From the NCBI RefSeq assembly GCF_013836145.1, contig NZ_CP057483.1, positions 1,178,001 through 1,242,000 of the forward strand: a DNA stretch of 64,000 bases, read 5' to 3'. A program made the position numbers and the translations under genes. Source of the stretch: Citrobacter sp. RHB25-C09 (lineage in GTDB: Bacteria > Pseudomonadota > Gammaproteobacteria > Enterobacterales > Enterobacteriaceae). The notes below the pieces were generated by a model, which was not told the DNA's origin, did no database searches, and worked only from the letters and a program-made list of their open reading frames with translations. Shown one piece after another: positions 43,526 to 57,231 of the stretch (position 1 is the first letter of the stretch; each line of letters starts with the position of its first letter).

Positions 43526-44130
43526 TGCAAACCAGCCCGCTGTTAACTCAGCTTATGGAAGCTCTGCGCTGCTTGCCGGGCGTTGGCCCGAAGTCGGCGC
43601 AGCGTATGGCGTTTACGCTACTTCAGCGTGACCGCAGCGGCGGGATGCGTCTGGCGCAAGCCCTCACCCGGGCAATGTCGGAAATCGGCCACTGTACCGA
43701 TTGCCGCACCTTCACCGAACAGGAAGTCTGTAATATCTGTTCAAACCCGCGTCGCCAGGAAAATGGTCAGATTTGCGTGGTGGAGAGCCCGGCGGATATC
43801 TATGCGATTGAACAGACCGGCCAATTTTCCGGGCGTTACTTCGTGCTGATGGGGCATTTGTCGCCGCTTGACGGTATTGGGCCGGATGATATTGGGCTCG
43901 ACAGGCTGGAGCAGCGGCTCTCTTCAGAGTCGCTTACGGAAGTGATCCTCGCGACCAACCCGACGGTCGAAGGGGAAGCCACGGCCAACTATATTGGCGA
44001 GCTTTGCGCTCAATATGGCGTAGAAGCCAGCCGTATCGCGCATGGCGTACCGGTAGGCGGTGAACTGGAGATGGTGGATGGTACTACGCTGTCGCACTCT
44101 CTGGCTGGGCGTCACAAGATTAAATTCTGA
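43525..44130 (+). CDS. recR: Recombination mediator RecR
   Basis: Part of the RecFOR pathway that loads RecA on SSB-coated gaps. The 201 residues comprise an N-terminal helix-hairpin-helix ([14 protein letters not shown]), a C4 zinc finger with Cys57, Cys60, Cys69 and Cys72, and a Toprim domain (about 80-175, [17 protein letters not shown]). The ATG overlaps the ybaB stop by one base (TGATG), so it is translated by coupling. htpG follows with its own sigma32 promoter. Confidence 0.97.
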
Positions 44131-44159
44131 ACAAATGGAGGCTGCATACGCGGCCTCCG

Positions 44160-44188
44160 CTTGATTTTTTACCCGCTTGTCCCCATTT
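44160..44188 (+). promoter_or_regulatory. Sigma32 promoter of htpG
   Basis: CTTGATT (44160-44166), a 14-base spacer and CCCCATTT (44181-44188), a near-consensus heat-shock promoter about 50 bases before the htpG ATG. Confidence 0.8.
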
Positions 44189-44240
44189 CCCTCTCAACGT
44201 GTTTTTACCATTAAAAATGGCATTGTTGAGGTAGATCTAC

Positions 44241-46115
44241 ATGAAAGGACAAGAAACTCGTGGTTTTCAGTCAGAAGTTAAACAGCTTCTGCACCTGATG
44301 ATCCATTCTCTGTATTCCAATAAAGAAATCTTCCTGCGTGAGCTTATCTCTAACGCCTCAGATGCGGCAGACAAGCTGCGTTTTCGCGCGCTGTCGAATC
44401 CGGACCTCTATGAAGGTGACGGTGAGCTGCGTGTGCGCGTCTCCTTCGATAAAGATAAGCGTACGTTGACCATTGCCGATAACGGCGTGGGGATGAACCG
44501 TGACGAAGTGATCGATCATCTGGGGACTATCGCGAAGTCCGGCACCAAATCTTTCCTCGAGTCCATGGGCTCTGACCAGGCGAAAGACAGCCAGCTGATT
44601 GGGCAGTTTGGCGTTGGTTTCTATTCCGCGTTTATCGTGGCGGATAAAGTCACCGTTCGTACCCGTGCCGCTGGCGATAAGCCGGAGAACGGCGTGTTCT
44701 GGGAGTCTGCGGGTGAAGGGGAATACACCGTTGCCGATATCACTAAAGACGATCGCGGCACCGAAATCACCCTGCATCTGCGTGAAGGGGAAGACGAATT
44801 CCTCGATGACTGGCGCGTGCGTTCCATCATCAGCAAGTATTCCGACCATATCGCATTGCCGGTAGAGATTGAAAAACAGGAAGAAAAAGACGGGGAAACC
44901 GTCGTTACCTGGGAGAAAATCAACAAAGCTCAGGCGCTGTGGACCCGTAACAAAGCGGAAATTAAAGAAGACGAGTACAAAGAGTTCTACAAGCACATCG
45001 CGCATGACTTCACCGATCCGCTGACCTGGAGCCACAATCGCGTAGAAGGGAAGCAGGAGTACACCAGCCTGCTGTATATCCCTTCGCAGGCACCGTGGGA
45101 TATGTGGAACCGCGATCACAAGCATGGCCTGAAATTGTACGTGCAGCGTGTCTTCATCATGGACGACGCTGAGCAGTTCATGCCGAACTACCTGCGCTTC
45201 GTGCGCGGTCTGATAGATTCTAACGATCTGCCGCTGAACGTCTCTCGTGAGATCCTTCAGGACAGCACCGTGACGCGCAACCTGCGCAGCGCCTTAACCA
45301 AACGCGTTCTGCAAATGCTGGAAAAACTGGCGAAGGACGATGCGGACAAATACCAGACTTTCTGGCAGCAGTTTGGCCTGGTGATGAAGGAAGGTCCGGC
45401 GGAAGATCACGCCAACCAGGAAACGATCGCGAAGCTGATGCGTTTTGCGTCCACGCATACCGATTCTTCCGCGCAGACCGTCTCGCTGGAAGACTATGTC
45501 TCCCGCATGAAAGAAGGGCAGGAGAAAATCTACTACATCACTGCCGACAGTTATGCGGCAGCGAAGAGCAGCCCACACCTGGAACTGCTGCGTAAGAAAG
45601 GCATCGAAGTTCTGCTCCTTTCCGATCGCATCGACGAGTGGATGATGAACTATCTGACCGAATTTGACGGTAAGTCATTCCAGTCTGTGGCAAAAGCTGA
45701 CGAATCCATCGATAAGCTGGCGGATGACGTTGACGAGTCGGCAAAAGAAGCGGAAAAAGCGCTGACGCCGTTCGTTGAACGCGTGAAAAATCTGCTGGGT
45801 GACCGCGTGAAAGAGGTGCGTTTAACGCACCGTCTGACCGATACCCCGGCGATTGTCACGACTGACGCTGACGAAATGAGCACCCAGATGGCGAAACTGT
45901 TTGCCGCTGCGGGCCAGGCTGTGCCGGAAGTGAAATACATCTTTGAACTGAACCCGGATCACGTGCTGGTAAAACGCACCGCAGACACCCAGGACGAAAC
46001 CCAGTTTAAAGAGTGGGTGGAACTGCTGCTGGATCAGGCGCTGTTCGCCGAGCGCGGTACGCTGGAAGACCCGAACCAGTTTATCCGTCGTATGAACCAA
46101 CTGCTGGTTTCCTGA
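44241..46115 (+). CDS. htpG: Hsp90 chaperone HtpG
   Basis: Dimeric ATP-dependent chaperone. The 624 residues have a GHKL ATPase domain with [17 protein letters not shown] and [15 protein letters not shown], a middle client-binding domain with the catalytic Arg region (NVSREILQ), and a C-terminal dimerisation domain. The family length is unchanged. It stands alone behind a sigma32 promoter and is followed by a REP element. There are no anomalies. Confidence 0.99.
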   Translation: MKGQETRGFQSEVKQLLHLMIHSLYSNKEIFLRELISNASDAADKLRFRALSNPDLYEGDGELRVRVSFDKDKRTLTIADNGVGMNRDEVIDHLGTIAKSGTKSFLESMGSDQAKDSQLIGQFGVGFYSAFIVADKVTVRTRAAGDKPENGVFWESAGEGEYTVADITKDDRGTEITLHLREGEDEFLDDWRVRSIISKYSDHIALPVEIEKQEEKDGETVVTWEKINKAQALWTRNKAEIKEDEYKEFYKHIAHDFTDPLTWSHNRVEGKQEYTSLLYIPSQAPWDMWNRDHKHGLKLYVQRVFIMDDAEQFMPNYLRFVRGLIDSNDLPLNVSREILQDSTVTRNLRSALTKRVLQMLEKLAKDDADKYQTFWQQFGLVMKEGPAEDHANQETIAKLMRFASTHTDSSAQTVSLEDYVSRMKEGQEKIYYITADSYAAAKSSPHLELLRKKGIEVLLLSDRIDEWMMNYLTEFDGKSFQSVAKADESIDKLADDVDESAKEAEKALTPFVERVKNLLGDRVKEVRLTHRLTDTPAIVTTDADEMSTQMAKLFAAAGQAVPEVKYIFELNPDHVLVKRTADTQDETQFKEWVELLLDQALFAERGTLEDPNQFIRRMNQLLVS

Positions 46116-46133
46116 TTTCGATTGTCATGTGAT

Positions 46134-46215
46134 GCCGGATGGCGTTGACGCTTATCCGGCCTACACCCTCTTTTTGATCGTAGGCCGGATAAGGTGTTTA
46201 CACCGCCATCCTGCA
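46134..46215. repeat. REP/BIME element between htpG and adk
   Basis: TGCCGGATGGCGTTGACGCT with TATCCGGCCTAC, facing GTAGGCCGGATAAGGTG with CACCGCCATCCTGCA. Confidence 0.9.
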
Positions 46216-46278
46216 ATTTCTCTCCTTATTTTCAATTTTCCCGCCTTTAACCGTTTCAGCGCAGAGTGCCTTCCTTGA

Positions 46279-49091
<2,813 letters not shown>

Positions 49092-49232
49092 AAGACGCTC
49101 CTTGTATCATCGTCTCATTATAAAAAAATGAACACGGGAAACTGCGATCCCGCCGTCTGATATTGAAACTCTGTTGTCGCCAGGGGAATGTGCTACCATT
49201 CAGCGCTCAGTTAGCCACCCGTAAAAACAGCC

Positions 49233-50537
49233 ATGAAATTTCCCGGTAAACGCAAATCCAAACACTATTTCCCCGTCAATGCGCGCGATCCACTGCTGCA
49301 GCAAATTCAGCCTGAAAACGAAACCAGCGCCGCCTGGGTTGTCGGTATCGACCAGACGCTGGTGGATATTGAGGCCAAAGTGGACGACGACTTCATCCAG
49401 CGTTATGGGCTAAGCGCAGGGCACTCGTTGGTCATTGAAGATGACGTGGCGGAAGCGTTATATCAGGAACTGGTGCGCGAAAATCTGATCACCCATCAGT
49501 TTGCCGGCGGTACCATTGGCAACACGATGCACAATTATTCCGTCCTGGCGGACGATCGCTCAGTGCTGCTGGGCGTAATGTGCAGCAACATTGAGATTGG
49601 TAGCTATGCCTACCGCTATCTGTGCAACACCTCGAGCCGAACCGATCTCAACTATTTGCAGGGCGTTGACGGGGCGATTGGGTGCTGTTTTACCCTCATT
49701 GGTGAGTCCGGTGAGCGCACGTTTGCCATCAGTCCTGGGCATATGAACCAACTGCGTGCAGAAAGTATTCCTGAATCGGTGATTGCCGGTGCGTCTGCGC
49801 TGGTGTTGACCTCTTATCTTGTCCGTTGCAAGCCGGGTGAGCCGATGCCGGAAGCGACAATGAAAGCCATCGAATTCGCGAAAAAACATAACGTACCGGT
49901 CGTGCTGACGCTTGGGACGAAATTCGTGATTGCCGATAACCCGCAGTGGTGGCAGGCGTTCCTGAAAGAGCACGTATCGATCCTGGCGATGAACGAAGAA
50001 GAGGCGGAAGCGCTGACCGGTGAGAATGATCCGCTGCTGGCCTCAGACAAAGCGCTGGACTGGGTGGATCTGGTTTTGTGTACCGCCGGACCAGTCGGGC
50101 TGTATATGGCGGGCTTTACCGAAGACGAAGCAAAGCGTAAAACGCAGCATCCGCTGCTGCCGGGCGCCATTGCCGAGTTCAACCAGTACGAATTCAGCCG
50201 CGCGATGCGTCATAAAGATTGCACCAACCCGCTACGCGTCTATTCACACATTGCCCCGTACATGGGGGGGCCGGAAAAAATTATGAATACCAACGGCGCG
50301 GGTGATGGCGCGCTGGCAGCGCTGCTGCACGATATTACTGCTAACAGCTATCATCGCACCAACGTACCGAACTCCAGCAAACATAAATTCACCTGGCTGA
50401 CCTATTCGTCACTGGCTCAGGTGTGTAAGTATGCCAACCGGGTGAGTTATCAGGTGTTGAATCAGCATTCCCCGCGTCTGACACGCGGGTTACCGGAGCG
50501 TGAGGATAGCCTCGAAGAGTCGTACTGGGATCGCTAA
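49233..50537 (+). CDS. gsk: Inosine-guanosine kinase Gsk
   Basis: PfkB-family nucleoside kinase of purine salvage that phosphorylates inosine and guanosine to IMP and GMP. The 434 residues have the N-terminal substrate domain with NALV-type features (FAGGTIGNTMHNYSVLADD) and the C-terminal PfkB signature with anion hole and catalytic Asp in NTNGAGDGALAAL. Full family length. It is followed by a REP element and the convergent ybaL. Confidence 0.97.
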   Translation: MKFPGKRKSKHYFPVNARDPLLQQIQPENETSAAWVVGIDQTLVDIEAKVDDDFIQRYGLSAGHSLVIEDDVAEALYQELVRENLITHQFAGGTIGNTMHNYSVLADDRSVLLGVMCSNIEIGSYAYRYLCNTSSRTDLNYLQGVDGAIGCCFTLIGESGERTFAISPGHMNQLRAESIPESVIAGASALVLTSYLVRCKPGEPMPEATMKAIEFAKKHNVPVVLTLGTKFVIADNPQWWQAFLKEHVSILAMNEEEAEALTGENDPLLASDKALDWVDLVLCTAGPVGLYMAGFTEDEAKRKTQHPLLPGAIAEFNQYEFSRAMRHKDCTNPLRVYSHIAPYMGGPEKIMNTNGAGDGALAALLHDITANSYHRTNVPNSSKHKFTWLTYSSLAQVCKYANRVSYQVLNQHSPRLTRGLPEREDSLEESYWDR

Positions 50538-50560
50538 GGCGTTGCCCGCTGGAGTAATGA

Positions 50561-50619
50561 GTAGGCCGGATAAGGCGTTCACGCCGCCATCCGGCAAAAT
50601 GCCCGATGGCGGCGTGAAA
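50561..50619. repeat. REP element between gsk and ybaL
   Basis: GTAGGCCGGATAAGGCG with CGCCGCCATCCGGCA (50561-50597), then a partial unit TGCCCGATGGCGGCGTG up to 50619. It lies between convergent genes. Confidence 0.88.
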
Positions 50620-50627
50620 TGAAGCGG

Positions 50628-52304
50628 TTAACCCGGCACCACATTTCCCGCCGGTGGGGTTTGCAGCAGTTCCAGCATTGTGCGGGCGATTTCGCGCTCG
50701 CCCATCACCACCTGATTAGCGCCGCGCTCGGTAATATAATCCACTTCGTCGTCATAATGCGCGCGGGCGATAATCTCAATCTCCGGGCATTTCGCGCGAG
50801 CCGAGGCGACAATCTCACCAGCCTCATAACCGTTCGGAATGGTGAGGATCAGCCAGCGGGCGCATTCCAGATGCGCCAGTGACATAATCTCTTCATTGGC
50901 GGCATTCCCCAGCACCGCGCGAATGCCGCGTTCGCGCAGTTCGTCCACACGCGTCCGGGATGTTTCGATCACCACTAACGGAATGTCCGCCGCCATCAGT
51001 TTCTCACCCAGCAGGCTGCCGACGCGACCAAAGCCAACCAGCAGGGCATGGTTACAAATATCCACCGGGATCTGCTTCTCTTCTTCGATAGCCTCTTCCA
51101 GCGTCTGATCTTCCAGCGTCTCGGTTTTCGCGAGGTATTTTTCCAACAGAGCAAACAGCACCGGGTTAAGCATAATGGACAGGATCGCGCCCGCCAGCAC
51201 CAGATTTTGCCCTTCCTGAGGAAGCAGATTCAGCGCCATACCCAGGCCTGCGAGGATAAAGGCGAACTCACCAATTTGCGCCAGACTGGTGGCGATGGTG
51301 AGCGCGGTACGCGGCGAGTGGCCAAACAGTCGCACCAGGAAGTACGCCGCGAGCGATTTACCAAAGATGATAATGGCCAGGGTTGCCAGGACGGCCAGCG
51401 GCTGCTGGATCAAAATCAGCGGGTCAAACAGCATGCCAACCGAGACAAAGAACAGGACGGCAAACGCATCGCGCAGCGGCAACGTGTCGTGCGCGGCGCG
51501 ATGGCTGAGTTCGGATTCGTTTAACACCATCCCGGCAAAAAACGCGCCCAGGGCGAAGGAGACGTCAAACAGTTCAACCGCGCCAAAGGCGATACCTAAC
51601 GCCAGCGCCAGTACGGCGAGGGTAAACAGTTCACGGGAGCCGGTCGCGGCGCTGCGGGCCATAATCCACGGCACCAGACGGCGGCCAACCAGCATCATAA
51701 TGGCGATAAAGGCCACGACCTTGCCAATGGTGATGCCCATATCGACTGCCAGTGAGGCGAAGCCGACGTTACCTTTCTCTACCATGCCGGCAACCGCTGG
51801 CAGCAGTACCAGGGTCAGAACCATCACCAGATCTTCCACAATCAGCCAGCCGATGGCGATCTGCCCCCGCTGACTGTCAATAAGCTGCCGTTCTTCCAGT
51901 GCACGCAGCAATACCACGGTACTGGCGGTTGAAAGGCATAACCCAAAGACGATGCCGGTCATCAGCGACCAACCGAGGACCGCAGACAGCGCCATACCCA
52001 GGAGCGTGGCGACCCCAATCTGGGCGATAGCGCCTGGAATGGCGATCGACTTTACCGCCATCAAATCCTTTAAAGAGAAGTGCAAACCCACGCCGAACAT
52101 CAGCAGGATGACCCCCAGCTCGGCGAGTTCCGGTGCCAGTTTCGTATCAGCGACAAAACCTGGCGTAAAAGGGCCGGCCAGAACGCCCGCTAACAGATAT
52201 CCCACCAGAGGAGAAATACGTAGTTTATTGGCAAGCATGCCGAGGATAAAAGCGAGCACAAGGCCGCCAACAATGGTGGTAATAAGCGGGGTGGCGTGAT
52301 GCAT
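50628..52304 (-). CDS. ybaL: Putative K+/H+ antiporter YbaL (CPA2, KefB-like)
   Basis: 558-residue CPA2-family cation:proton antiporter with about 12 membrane helices (1-390). It has the KefB/KefC-like FDVSFALGAFFAGMVL segment, then a cytosolic RCK/TrkA-N nucleotide-binding domain (about 415-530, LVGFGRVGSLLGEKL). It lacks the long C-terminus of KefC. Its role is inferred from KefB/KefC similarity; the ion is not proven for YbaL. The ATG at 52304 has an AAGGAG-type site. Confidence 0.93.
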   Translation of the reverse strand: MHHATPLITTIVGGLVLAFILGMLANKLRISPLVGYLLAGVLAGPFTPGFVADTKLAPELAELGVILLMFGVGLHFSLKDLMAVKSIAIPGAIAQIGVATLLGMALSAVLGWSLMTGIVFGLCLSTASTVVLLRALEERQLIDSQRGQIAIGWLIVEDLVMVLTLVLLPAVAGMVEKGNVGFASLAVDMGITIGKVVAFIAIMMLVGRRLVPWIMARSAATGSRELFTLAVLALALGIAFGAVELFDVSFALGAFFAGMVLNESELSHRAAHDTLPLRDAFAVLFFVSVGMLFDPLILIQQPLAVLATLAIIIFGKSLAAYFLVRLFGHSPRTALTIATSLAQIGEFAFILAGLGMALNLLPQEGQNLVLAGAILSIMLNPVLFALLEKYLAKTETLEDQTLEEAIEEEKQIPVDICNHALLVGFGRVGSLLGEKLMAADIPLVVIETSRTRVDELRERGIRAVLGNAANEEIMSLAHLECARWLILTIPNGYEAGEIVASARAKCPEIEIIARAHYDDEVDYITERGANQVVMGEREIARTMLELLQTPPAGNVVPG

Positions 52305-52486
52305 TCCGTCTCCTTTGGGTCAATGAATTCCAAAATTGCAGGTATTAGTTTATGACAATTTTAATCATTATGTATGTGAATAATTATTGAATTTTGAAGA
52401 AAACTGCAATTTAAGATAGAAAAGGCACGGATTGGAAAGCGTAGGGCAGGTAGGTAGAGCAAAGGCTTATGGATACTGGTGATGAG

Positions 52487-52513
52487 CGCGGCTAAAGTTT
52501 ATGTTTAGCCGCG
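52487..52513. terminator. Hairpin after fsr
   Basis: CGCGGCTAAA/TTTAGCCGCG with a 7-base loop, a perfect 10-base-pair stem just past the fsr stop at 52520. A T-run is lacking. Confidence 0.6.
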
Positions 52514-52519
52514 TAAAAC

Positions 52520-53740
52520 TCAGGCTTTATGCCGGTTATCAGGTAAGAATATGGTGAGTATCCCCAGAAGCGGCAGGAAAGCACAGATTTTATAAACTAA
52601 GTCGATGCTGGTATGGTCTGCAACCAACCCCAACACTGCGGCTCCGAGACCACCCATCCCAAAGGCGAAGCCAAAAAAGAGTCCGGAAACCATACCAATA
52701 CGACCCGGAAGTAGCTCCTGGGCATACACCAGGATGGCGGAAAACGCCGATGCAAGAATAAAACCAATAATGACGGTTAAAACCCCAGTCCAGTAAAGGG
52801 TTGCATAGGGCAAAATGAGCGTAAACGGTGCGACGCCGAGGATAGAGCCCCAAATAACGTATTTTCTACCAATCTTATCGCCCAAAGGCCCGCCAATCAC
52901 TGTGCCGGCTGCCACGGCAAACAGGAAGGCAAACAGATGAATCTGCGCGTTTTGCACCGACAATCCGAATTTTTGCATCAGATAAAAGGTGTAATAGCTA
53001 CTAATGCTCGCCATATAGAAATATTTCGAGAAAATCAGAATTAACAGGATGCTGACGGCGAGGATCACCTTATTGCGCGGGAGCGGATTAACAATCGTCG
53101 CTTTAGGTTTCCCTTTACTCATTCGATGCTGTGCAGCGTACCAGCGACTGATTTGCGCCAGAACGACAATCGCCAGCAGGGCGGCAAGCACGAACCAGGC
53201 AACGTTGCCTTTACCATAAGGCGCGATAATGACTGCCGCCAGTAACGGGCCGAGTGAACTGCCGAAGTTGCCGCCCACCTGGAAAATGGACTGGGCCAGG
53301 CCGTGGCGTCCCCCTGATGCCATCCGCGCCACGCGAGAGGATTCCGGATGAAAGACTGAGGAGCCAGTACCGACCAGCGCAGCAGCCAGCAGGACAGTAC
53401 CGAAACTGCCCGCCAGCGCCAGCAGCACGAGTCCGCTGAGTGTGAAGCACATCCCTATGGGCAACGACCACGGCATCGGATATTTATCTGTCCAGTAGCC
53501 CACCACCGGCTGCAGGAGCGAGGAGGCTAACTGAAAGGTAAGGGTGATCATGCCTATCTGCATAAAGGTCAGCGAGAACTCGGCCTGTAAGAGCGGATAA
53601 ATCGCCAGAATCAGCGACTGGATCATGTCGTTCAACAGGTGCGAAAGACTGATCGCTCCCAATATGCCAAAGGAGGTGCGTGCTTTTTGTGCCGACGCGG
53701 ACGCACCGGGGATTGGTTGTGCGGATTGATTCGTTGCCAT
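52520..53740 (-). CDS. fsr: Fosmidomycin efflux MFS transporter Fsr
   Basis: Major-facilitator drug exporter with 12 membrane helices in 406 residues. The N-terminal tail (MATNQSAQPIPGASASAQKARTS) is cytosolic; helices begin at GILGAISLSHLLNDMIQSLILA. The GTGSSVFHPESSRVARMASGGRHGLAQSIF segment is a family hallmark. The E. coli orthologue confers fosmidomycin resistance when overproduced. It is divergent from ushA. Confidence 0.95.
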   Translation of the reverse strand: MATNQSAQPIPGASASAQKARTSFGILGAISLSHLLNDMIQSLILAIYPLLQAEFSLTFMQIGMITLTFQLASSLLQPVVGYWTDKYPMPWSLPIGMCFTLSGLVLLALAGSFGTVLLAAALVGTGSSVFHPESSRVARMASGGRHGLAQSIFQVGGNFGSSLGPLLAAVIIAPYGKGNVAWFVLAALLAIVVLAQISRWYAAQHRMSKGKPKATIVNPLPRNKVILAVSILLILIFSKYFYMASISSYYTFYLMQKFGLSVQNAQIHLFAFLFAVAAGTVIGGPLGDKIGRKYVIWGSILGVAPFTLILPYATLYWTGVLTVIIGFILASAFSAILVYAQELLPGRIGMVSGLFFGFAFGMGGLGAAVLGLVADHTSIDLVYKICAFLPLLGILTIFLPDNRHKA

Positions 53741-53905
53741 AGGTTCACTTCAATAATAATAAATGGTGCAGGTGAAAATTATTATCCAACTAACATACCT
53801 GCGGTCTGGGTTTGAAGGAAGTCTCAATTCTGAAAACATATTCGACTATTATTTCAGATAATTGTAATTTCTGCGGTTGAATTTACGTCAGGGAGAGAAA
53901 AGGAC

Positions 53906-55558
53906 ATGAAATTTTTGCAACGAGGTGTGGCGCTGGCGCTATGTGCGGCGTTCGCGCTGGTAAGCCAGCCTGCTCAGGCTTACGAACAAGATAAAACCTA
54001 CCACATCACTATTTTGCATACTAACGATCATCACGGTCATTTCTGGCGTAATGAATATGGAGAATATGGTCTGGCAGCGCAAAAAACGCTGGTGGACGGC
54101 ATTCGTAACGAGGTCGCAGCCAAAGGTGGAAGCGTGTTGTTACTTTCTGGCGGTGATATTAACACCGGCGTCCCGGAGTCCGATTTACAGGATGCCGAGC
54201 CTGATTTTCGCGGTATGAACCTGATTGGTTATGACGCGATGGCGGTGGGGAATCACGAGTTTGATAATCCGCTTACCGTGCTGCGCCAGCAGGAGAAGTG
54301 GGCGAAATTCCCGCTACTCTCGGCCAATATTTATCAGAAAAGCACCGGAGAGCGTCTGTTCAAACCCTGGGCTATCTTTAAGCGCCAGGATTTGAAAATT
54401 GCCGTGATTGGCTTAACGACTGACGACACCGCAAAAATCGGCAATCCGGAATTCTTCACAGATATCGAATTCCGCAAGCCTGCCGATGAGGCGAAAGTGG
54501 TGATTCAGGAACTGCAAATGAAGGAAAAGCCGGACGTCATTATTGCGACCACGCATATGGGGCATTATGACAATGGCAACCACGGTTCTAATGCGCCGGG
54601 TGACGTTGAAATGGCGCGTAGCCTGCCTGCCGGCGCGCTGGCGATGATTGTGGGTGGTCACTCACAGGATCCGGTGTGCATGGCTTCTGAAAACAAAAAG
54701 CAGGTAGACTACGTTCCGGGTACACCGTGTGCGCCCGATAAGCAAAACGGCATCTGGATTGTGCAGGCGCACGAATGGGGCAAATATGTGGGCCGCGCGG
54801 ACTTTGAGTTCCGCAATGGCGAAATGAAAATGGTCAACTATCAGCTAATCCCGGTGAACCTGAAGAAGAAAGTAACCTGGGAAGACGGGAAAAGTGAGCG
54901 CGTACTTTACACCCCAGAAATTGCTGAAAATCAGCAGATGCTTTCGCTGCTGACGCCGTTTCAGAACAAAGGTAAAGCACAACTGGATGTGAAAATTGGC
55001 GCGGTGAATGACCGTCTGGAAGGTGATCGGAGCAAGGTTCGCTTCGTCCAGACCAATATGGCGCGTCTGATTCTGGCCGCGCAAATCGCGCGTACCGGTG
55101 CCGATTTCGCGGTGATGAGCGGTGGCGGTGTCCGCGACTCAATAGAAGCGGGGGACATCACCTACAAGAGCGTACTGAAGGTGCAGCCGTTCGGTAACAT
55201 CGTGGTCTACGCTGACATGAACGGCAAAGAGGTGCTTGAGTATCTGACGGCAGTGGCGCAGATGAAGCCGGACTCCGGTGCCTATCCGCAGTTTGCCAAC
55301 GTCGGCTTTGTGGCGAAGGGCGGTAAGCTCAGCGACGTTACGATCAACGGCGAGCCTGTCGATCCGGCGAAAACCTACCGTATGGCAACACTGAGCTTTA
55401 ACGCCACCGGCGGGGATGGCTATCCGCGACTCGATAACCGTCCGGGGTATGTCAACACCGGCTTTATTGATGCCGAAGTGCTGAAAGAGTATATCCAGAA
55501 GAATTCACCGCTGGATGCGAGCGCTTATCAGCCGAAAGGCGAAGTCAACTGGCAGTAA
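53906..55558 (+). CDS. ushA: UDP-sugar hydrolase/5'-nucleotidase UshA
   Basis: Periplasmic metallophosphoesterase that cleaves UDP-glucose and 5'-nucleotides so that nucleosides can be taken up. The 550 residues start with a 25-residue signal peptide (ALVSQPAQA|YEQ). The two-metal site motifs are visible: Asp41 and His43 (TNDHHGHF), GGDINTG, GNHEFD and GGHSQDP with the catalytic-type loop. The C-terminal nucleotide-binding domain ends ...SAYQPKGEVNWQ. Full length, behind a GGGAGAGAAAAGG site. Confidence 0.98.
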   Translation: MKFLQRGVALALCAAFALVSQPAQAYEQDKTYHITILHTNDHHGHFWRNEYGEYGLAAQKTLVDGIRNEVAAKGGSVLLLSGGDINTGVPESDLQDAEPDFRGMNLIGYDAMAVGNHEFDNPLTVLRQQEKWAKFPLLSANIYQKSTGERLFKPWAIFKRQDLKIAVIGLTTDDTAKIGNPEFFTDIEFRKPADEAKVVIQELQMKEKPDVIIATTHMGHYDNGNHGSNAPGDVEMARSLPAGALAMIVGGHSQDPVCMASENKKQVDYVPGTPCAPDKQNGIWIVQAHEWGKYVGRADFEFRNGEMKMVNYQLIPVNLKKKVTWEDGKSERVLYTPEIAENQQMLSLLTPFQNKGKAQLDVKIGAVNDRLEGDRSKVRFVQTNMARLILAAQIARTGADFAVMSGGGVRDSIEAGDITYKSVLKVQPFGNIVVYADMNGKEVLEYLTAVAQMKPDSGAYPQFANVGFVAKGGKLSDVTINGEPVDPAKTYRMATLSFNATGGDGYPRLDNRPGYVNTGFIDAEVLKEYIQKNSPLDASAYQPKGEVNWQ

Positions 55559-55566
55559 TATCACAT

Positions 55567-55644
55567 TGCCGGATGACGGCATAAATGCCTTATCCGGCCT
55601 ACAAAACCGTACCGTAGGCCGGATAAGCGAAGCGCCATCCGGCA
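55567..55644. repeat. REP/BIME element between ushA and ybaK
   Basis: TGCCGGATGACGGCATAAAT with CCTTATCCGGCCTAC, facing GTAGGCCGGATAAGCG with GCGCCATCCGGCA. It lies between convergent genes. Confidence 0.92.
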
Positions 55645-55656
55645 ACGACATCAAAC

Positions 55657-56337
<681 letters not shown>

Positions 56338-57132
56338 TTAGCGCATCAGTTCCGGTAAATTCCCTTCTCCATACAGATGAAGCGCCCCCACGGCTACCAC
56401 ATACTGACCCGGCGGCAGCGCATGCAGGCGATCCCGCCACGCGAGATTACGCTGAAGCATCAGCACATCATAAAGTGACTGACTAAAGGTATTTGGCAGC
56501 GTCAGGTGGTTATCCTGCGGTGGCGCTTTCAGCCACCAGCTCATCATCTGTTGGAGCAATCTGGCATTGGTATGCCAGTGCGTCAGGGTATCGTCCAGCA
56601 GCGCCAGACCGTTATCCGGTAGCTCACACAGCAGCGCTATCTGGTTTGCTGCCCCCTCAAGTTCAATAACGGGCTTTTTGGCCTCTTTCGCCGCCTTTAA
56701 TAGCTGGTAATCAATACCATACTCCGGGCGCAGCCCCAGCTGTTGTGCCTGGGTGGCCTGGAGTACCATTGCTATCTGCCAAAGCGGTTGGGTTGAGAAC
56801 AGGGAAGAGGAGATCCCCAGCTCGTTGGTGGCTTTTTGCAGATTGCGAAGCTGCTCTTCATTCAGACGATCTTCCAGAGCGGCAAAGGTGGGTAAATCAG
56901 AAAACGGGCTGTCGTTGCCAGACACGTCTGCTTCGACAATCAGGGCGTCGGCATTCCTGAGTTTTTTGAGGAGCCTGGCTGGGAGGGGGGCCATATCATG
57001 ACTGCCCATATGGATACTGCCGATCAGGTGGAAGTGGCGATGACCAGGAAGCGAAACGTCGACGGCAGGCCAGCTATAGCGATTACCGCGCAGGCCAGCG
57101 AAAAACGTTTTTACCCGGTAAAACAGATCCAT
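56338..57132 (-). CDS. ybaP: TraB-family protein YbaP
   Basis: 264-residue TraB/PrgY/GumN family protein. These are predicted metal-dependent proteases or pheromone-binding proteins (EreA/ChaN-like Tiki fold), but no activity is assigned to YbaP. The conserved His motif HLIGSIHMG, the EYGIDYQLL segment and the C-terminal GALHLYGEGNLPELMR are present. No signal peptide is clear. The ybaQ gene that follows ybaP in E. coli is absent here; copA is the next gene. Confidence 0.9.
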   Translation of the reverse strand: MDLFYRVKTFFAGLRGNRYSWPAVDVSLPGHRHFHLIGSIHMGSHDMAPLPARLLKKLRNADALIVEADVSGNDSPFSDLPTFAALEDRLNEEQLRNLQKATNELGISSSLFSTQPLWQIAMVLQATQAQQLGLRPEYGIDYQLLKAAKEAKKPVIELEGAANQIALLCELPDNGLALLDDTLTHWHTNARLLQQMMSWWLKAPPQDNHLTLPNTFSQSLYDVLMLQRNLAWRDRLHALPPGQYVVAVGALHLYGEGNLPELMR

Positions 57133-57193
57133 ACGACCTCCCTAAGTAGACCTCCATGCTAACGCGTGAATTACCAGGGTGCAATGCGGGAGT

Positions 57194-57222
57194 TGCCGGA
57201 TGGCGCTTGCGCTTATCCGGCA
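57194..57222. repeat. Single REP unit between ybaP and copA
   Basis: TGCCGGAT-N13-ATCCGGCA forms a perfect 8-base-pair stem, 10 bases past the copA stop. It may serve as its 3' processing or termination structure. Confidence 0.82.
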
Positions 57223-57231
57223 AACATCAAC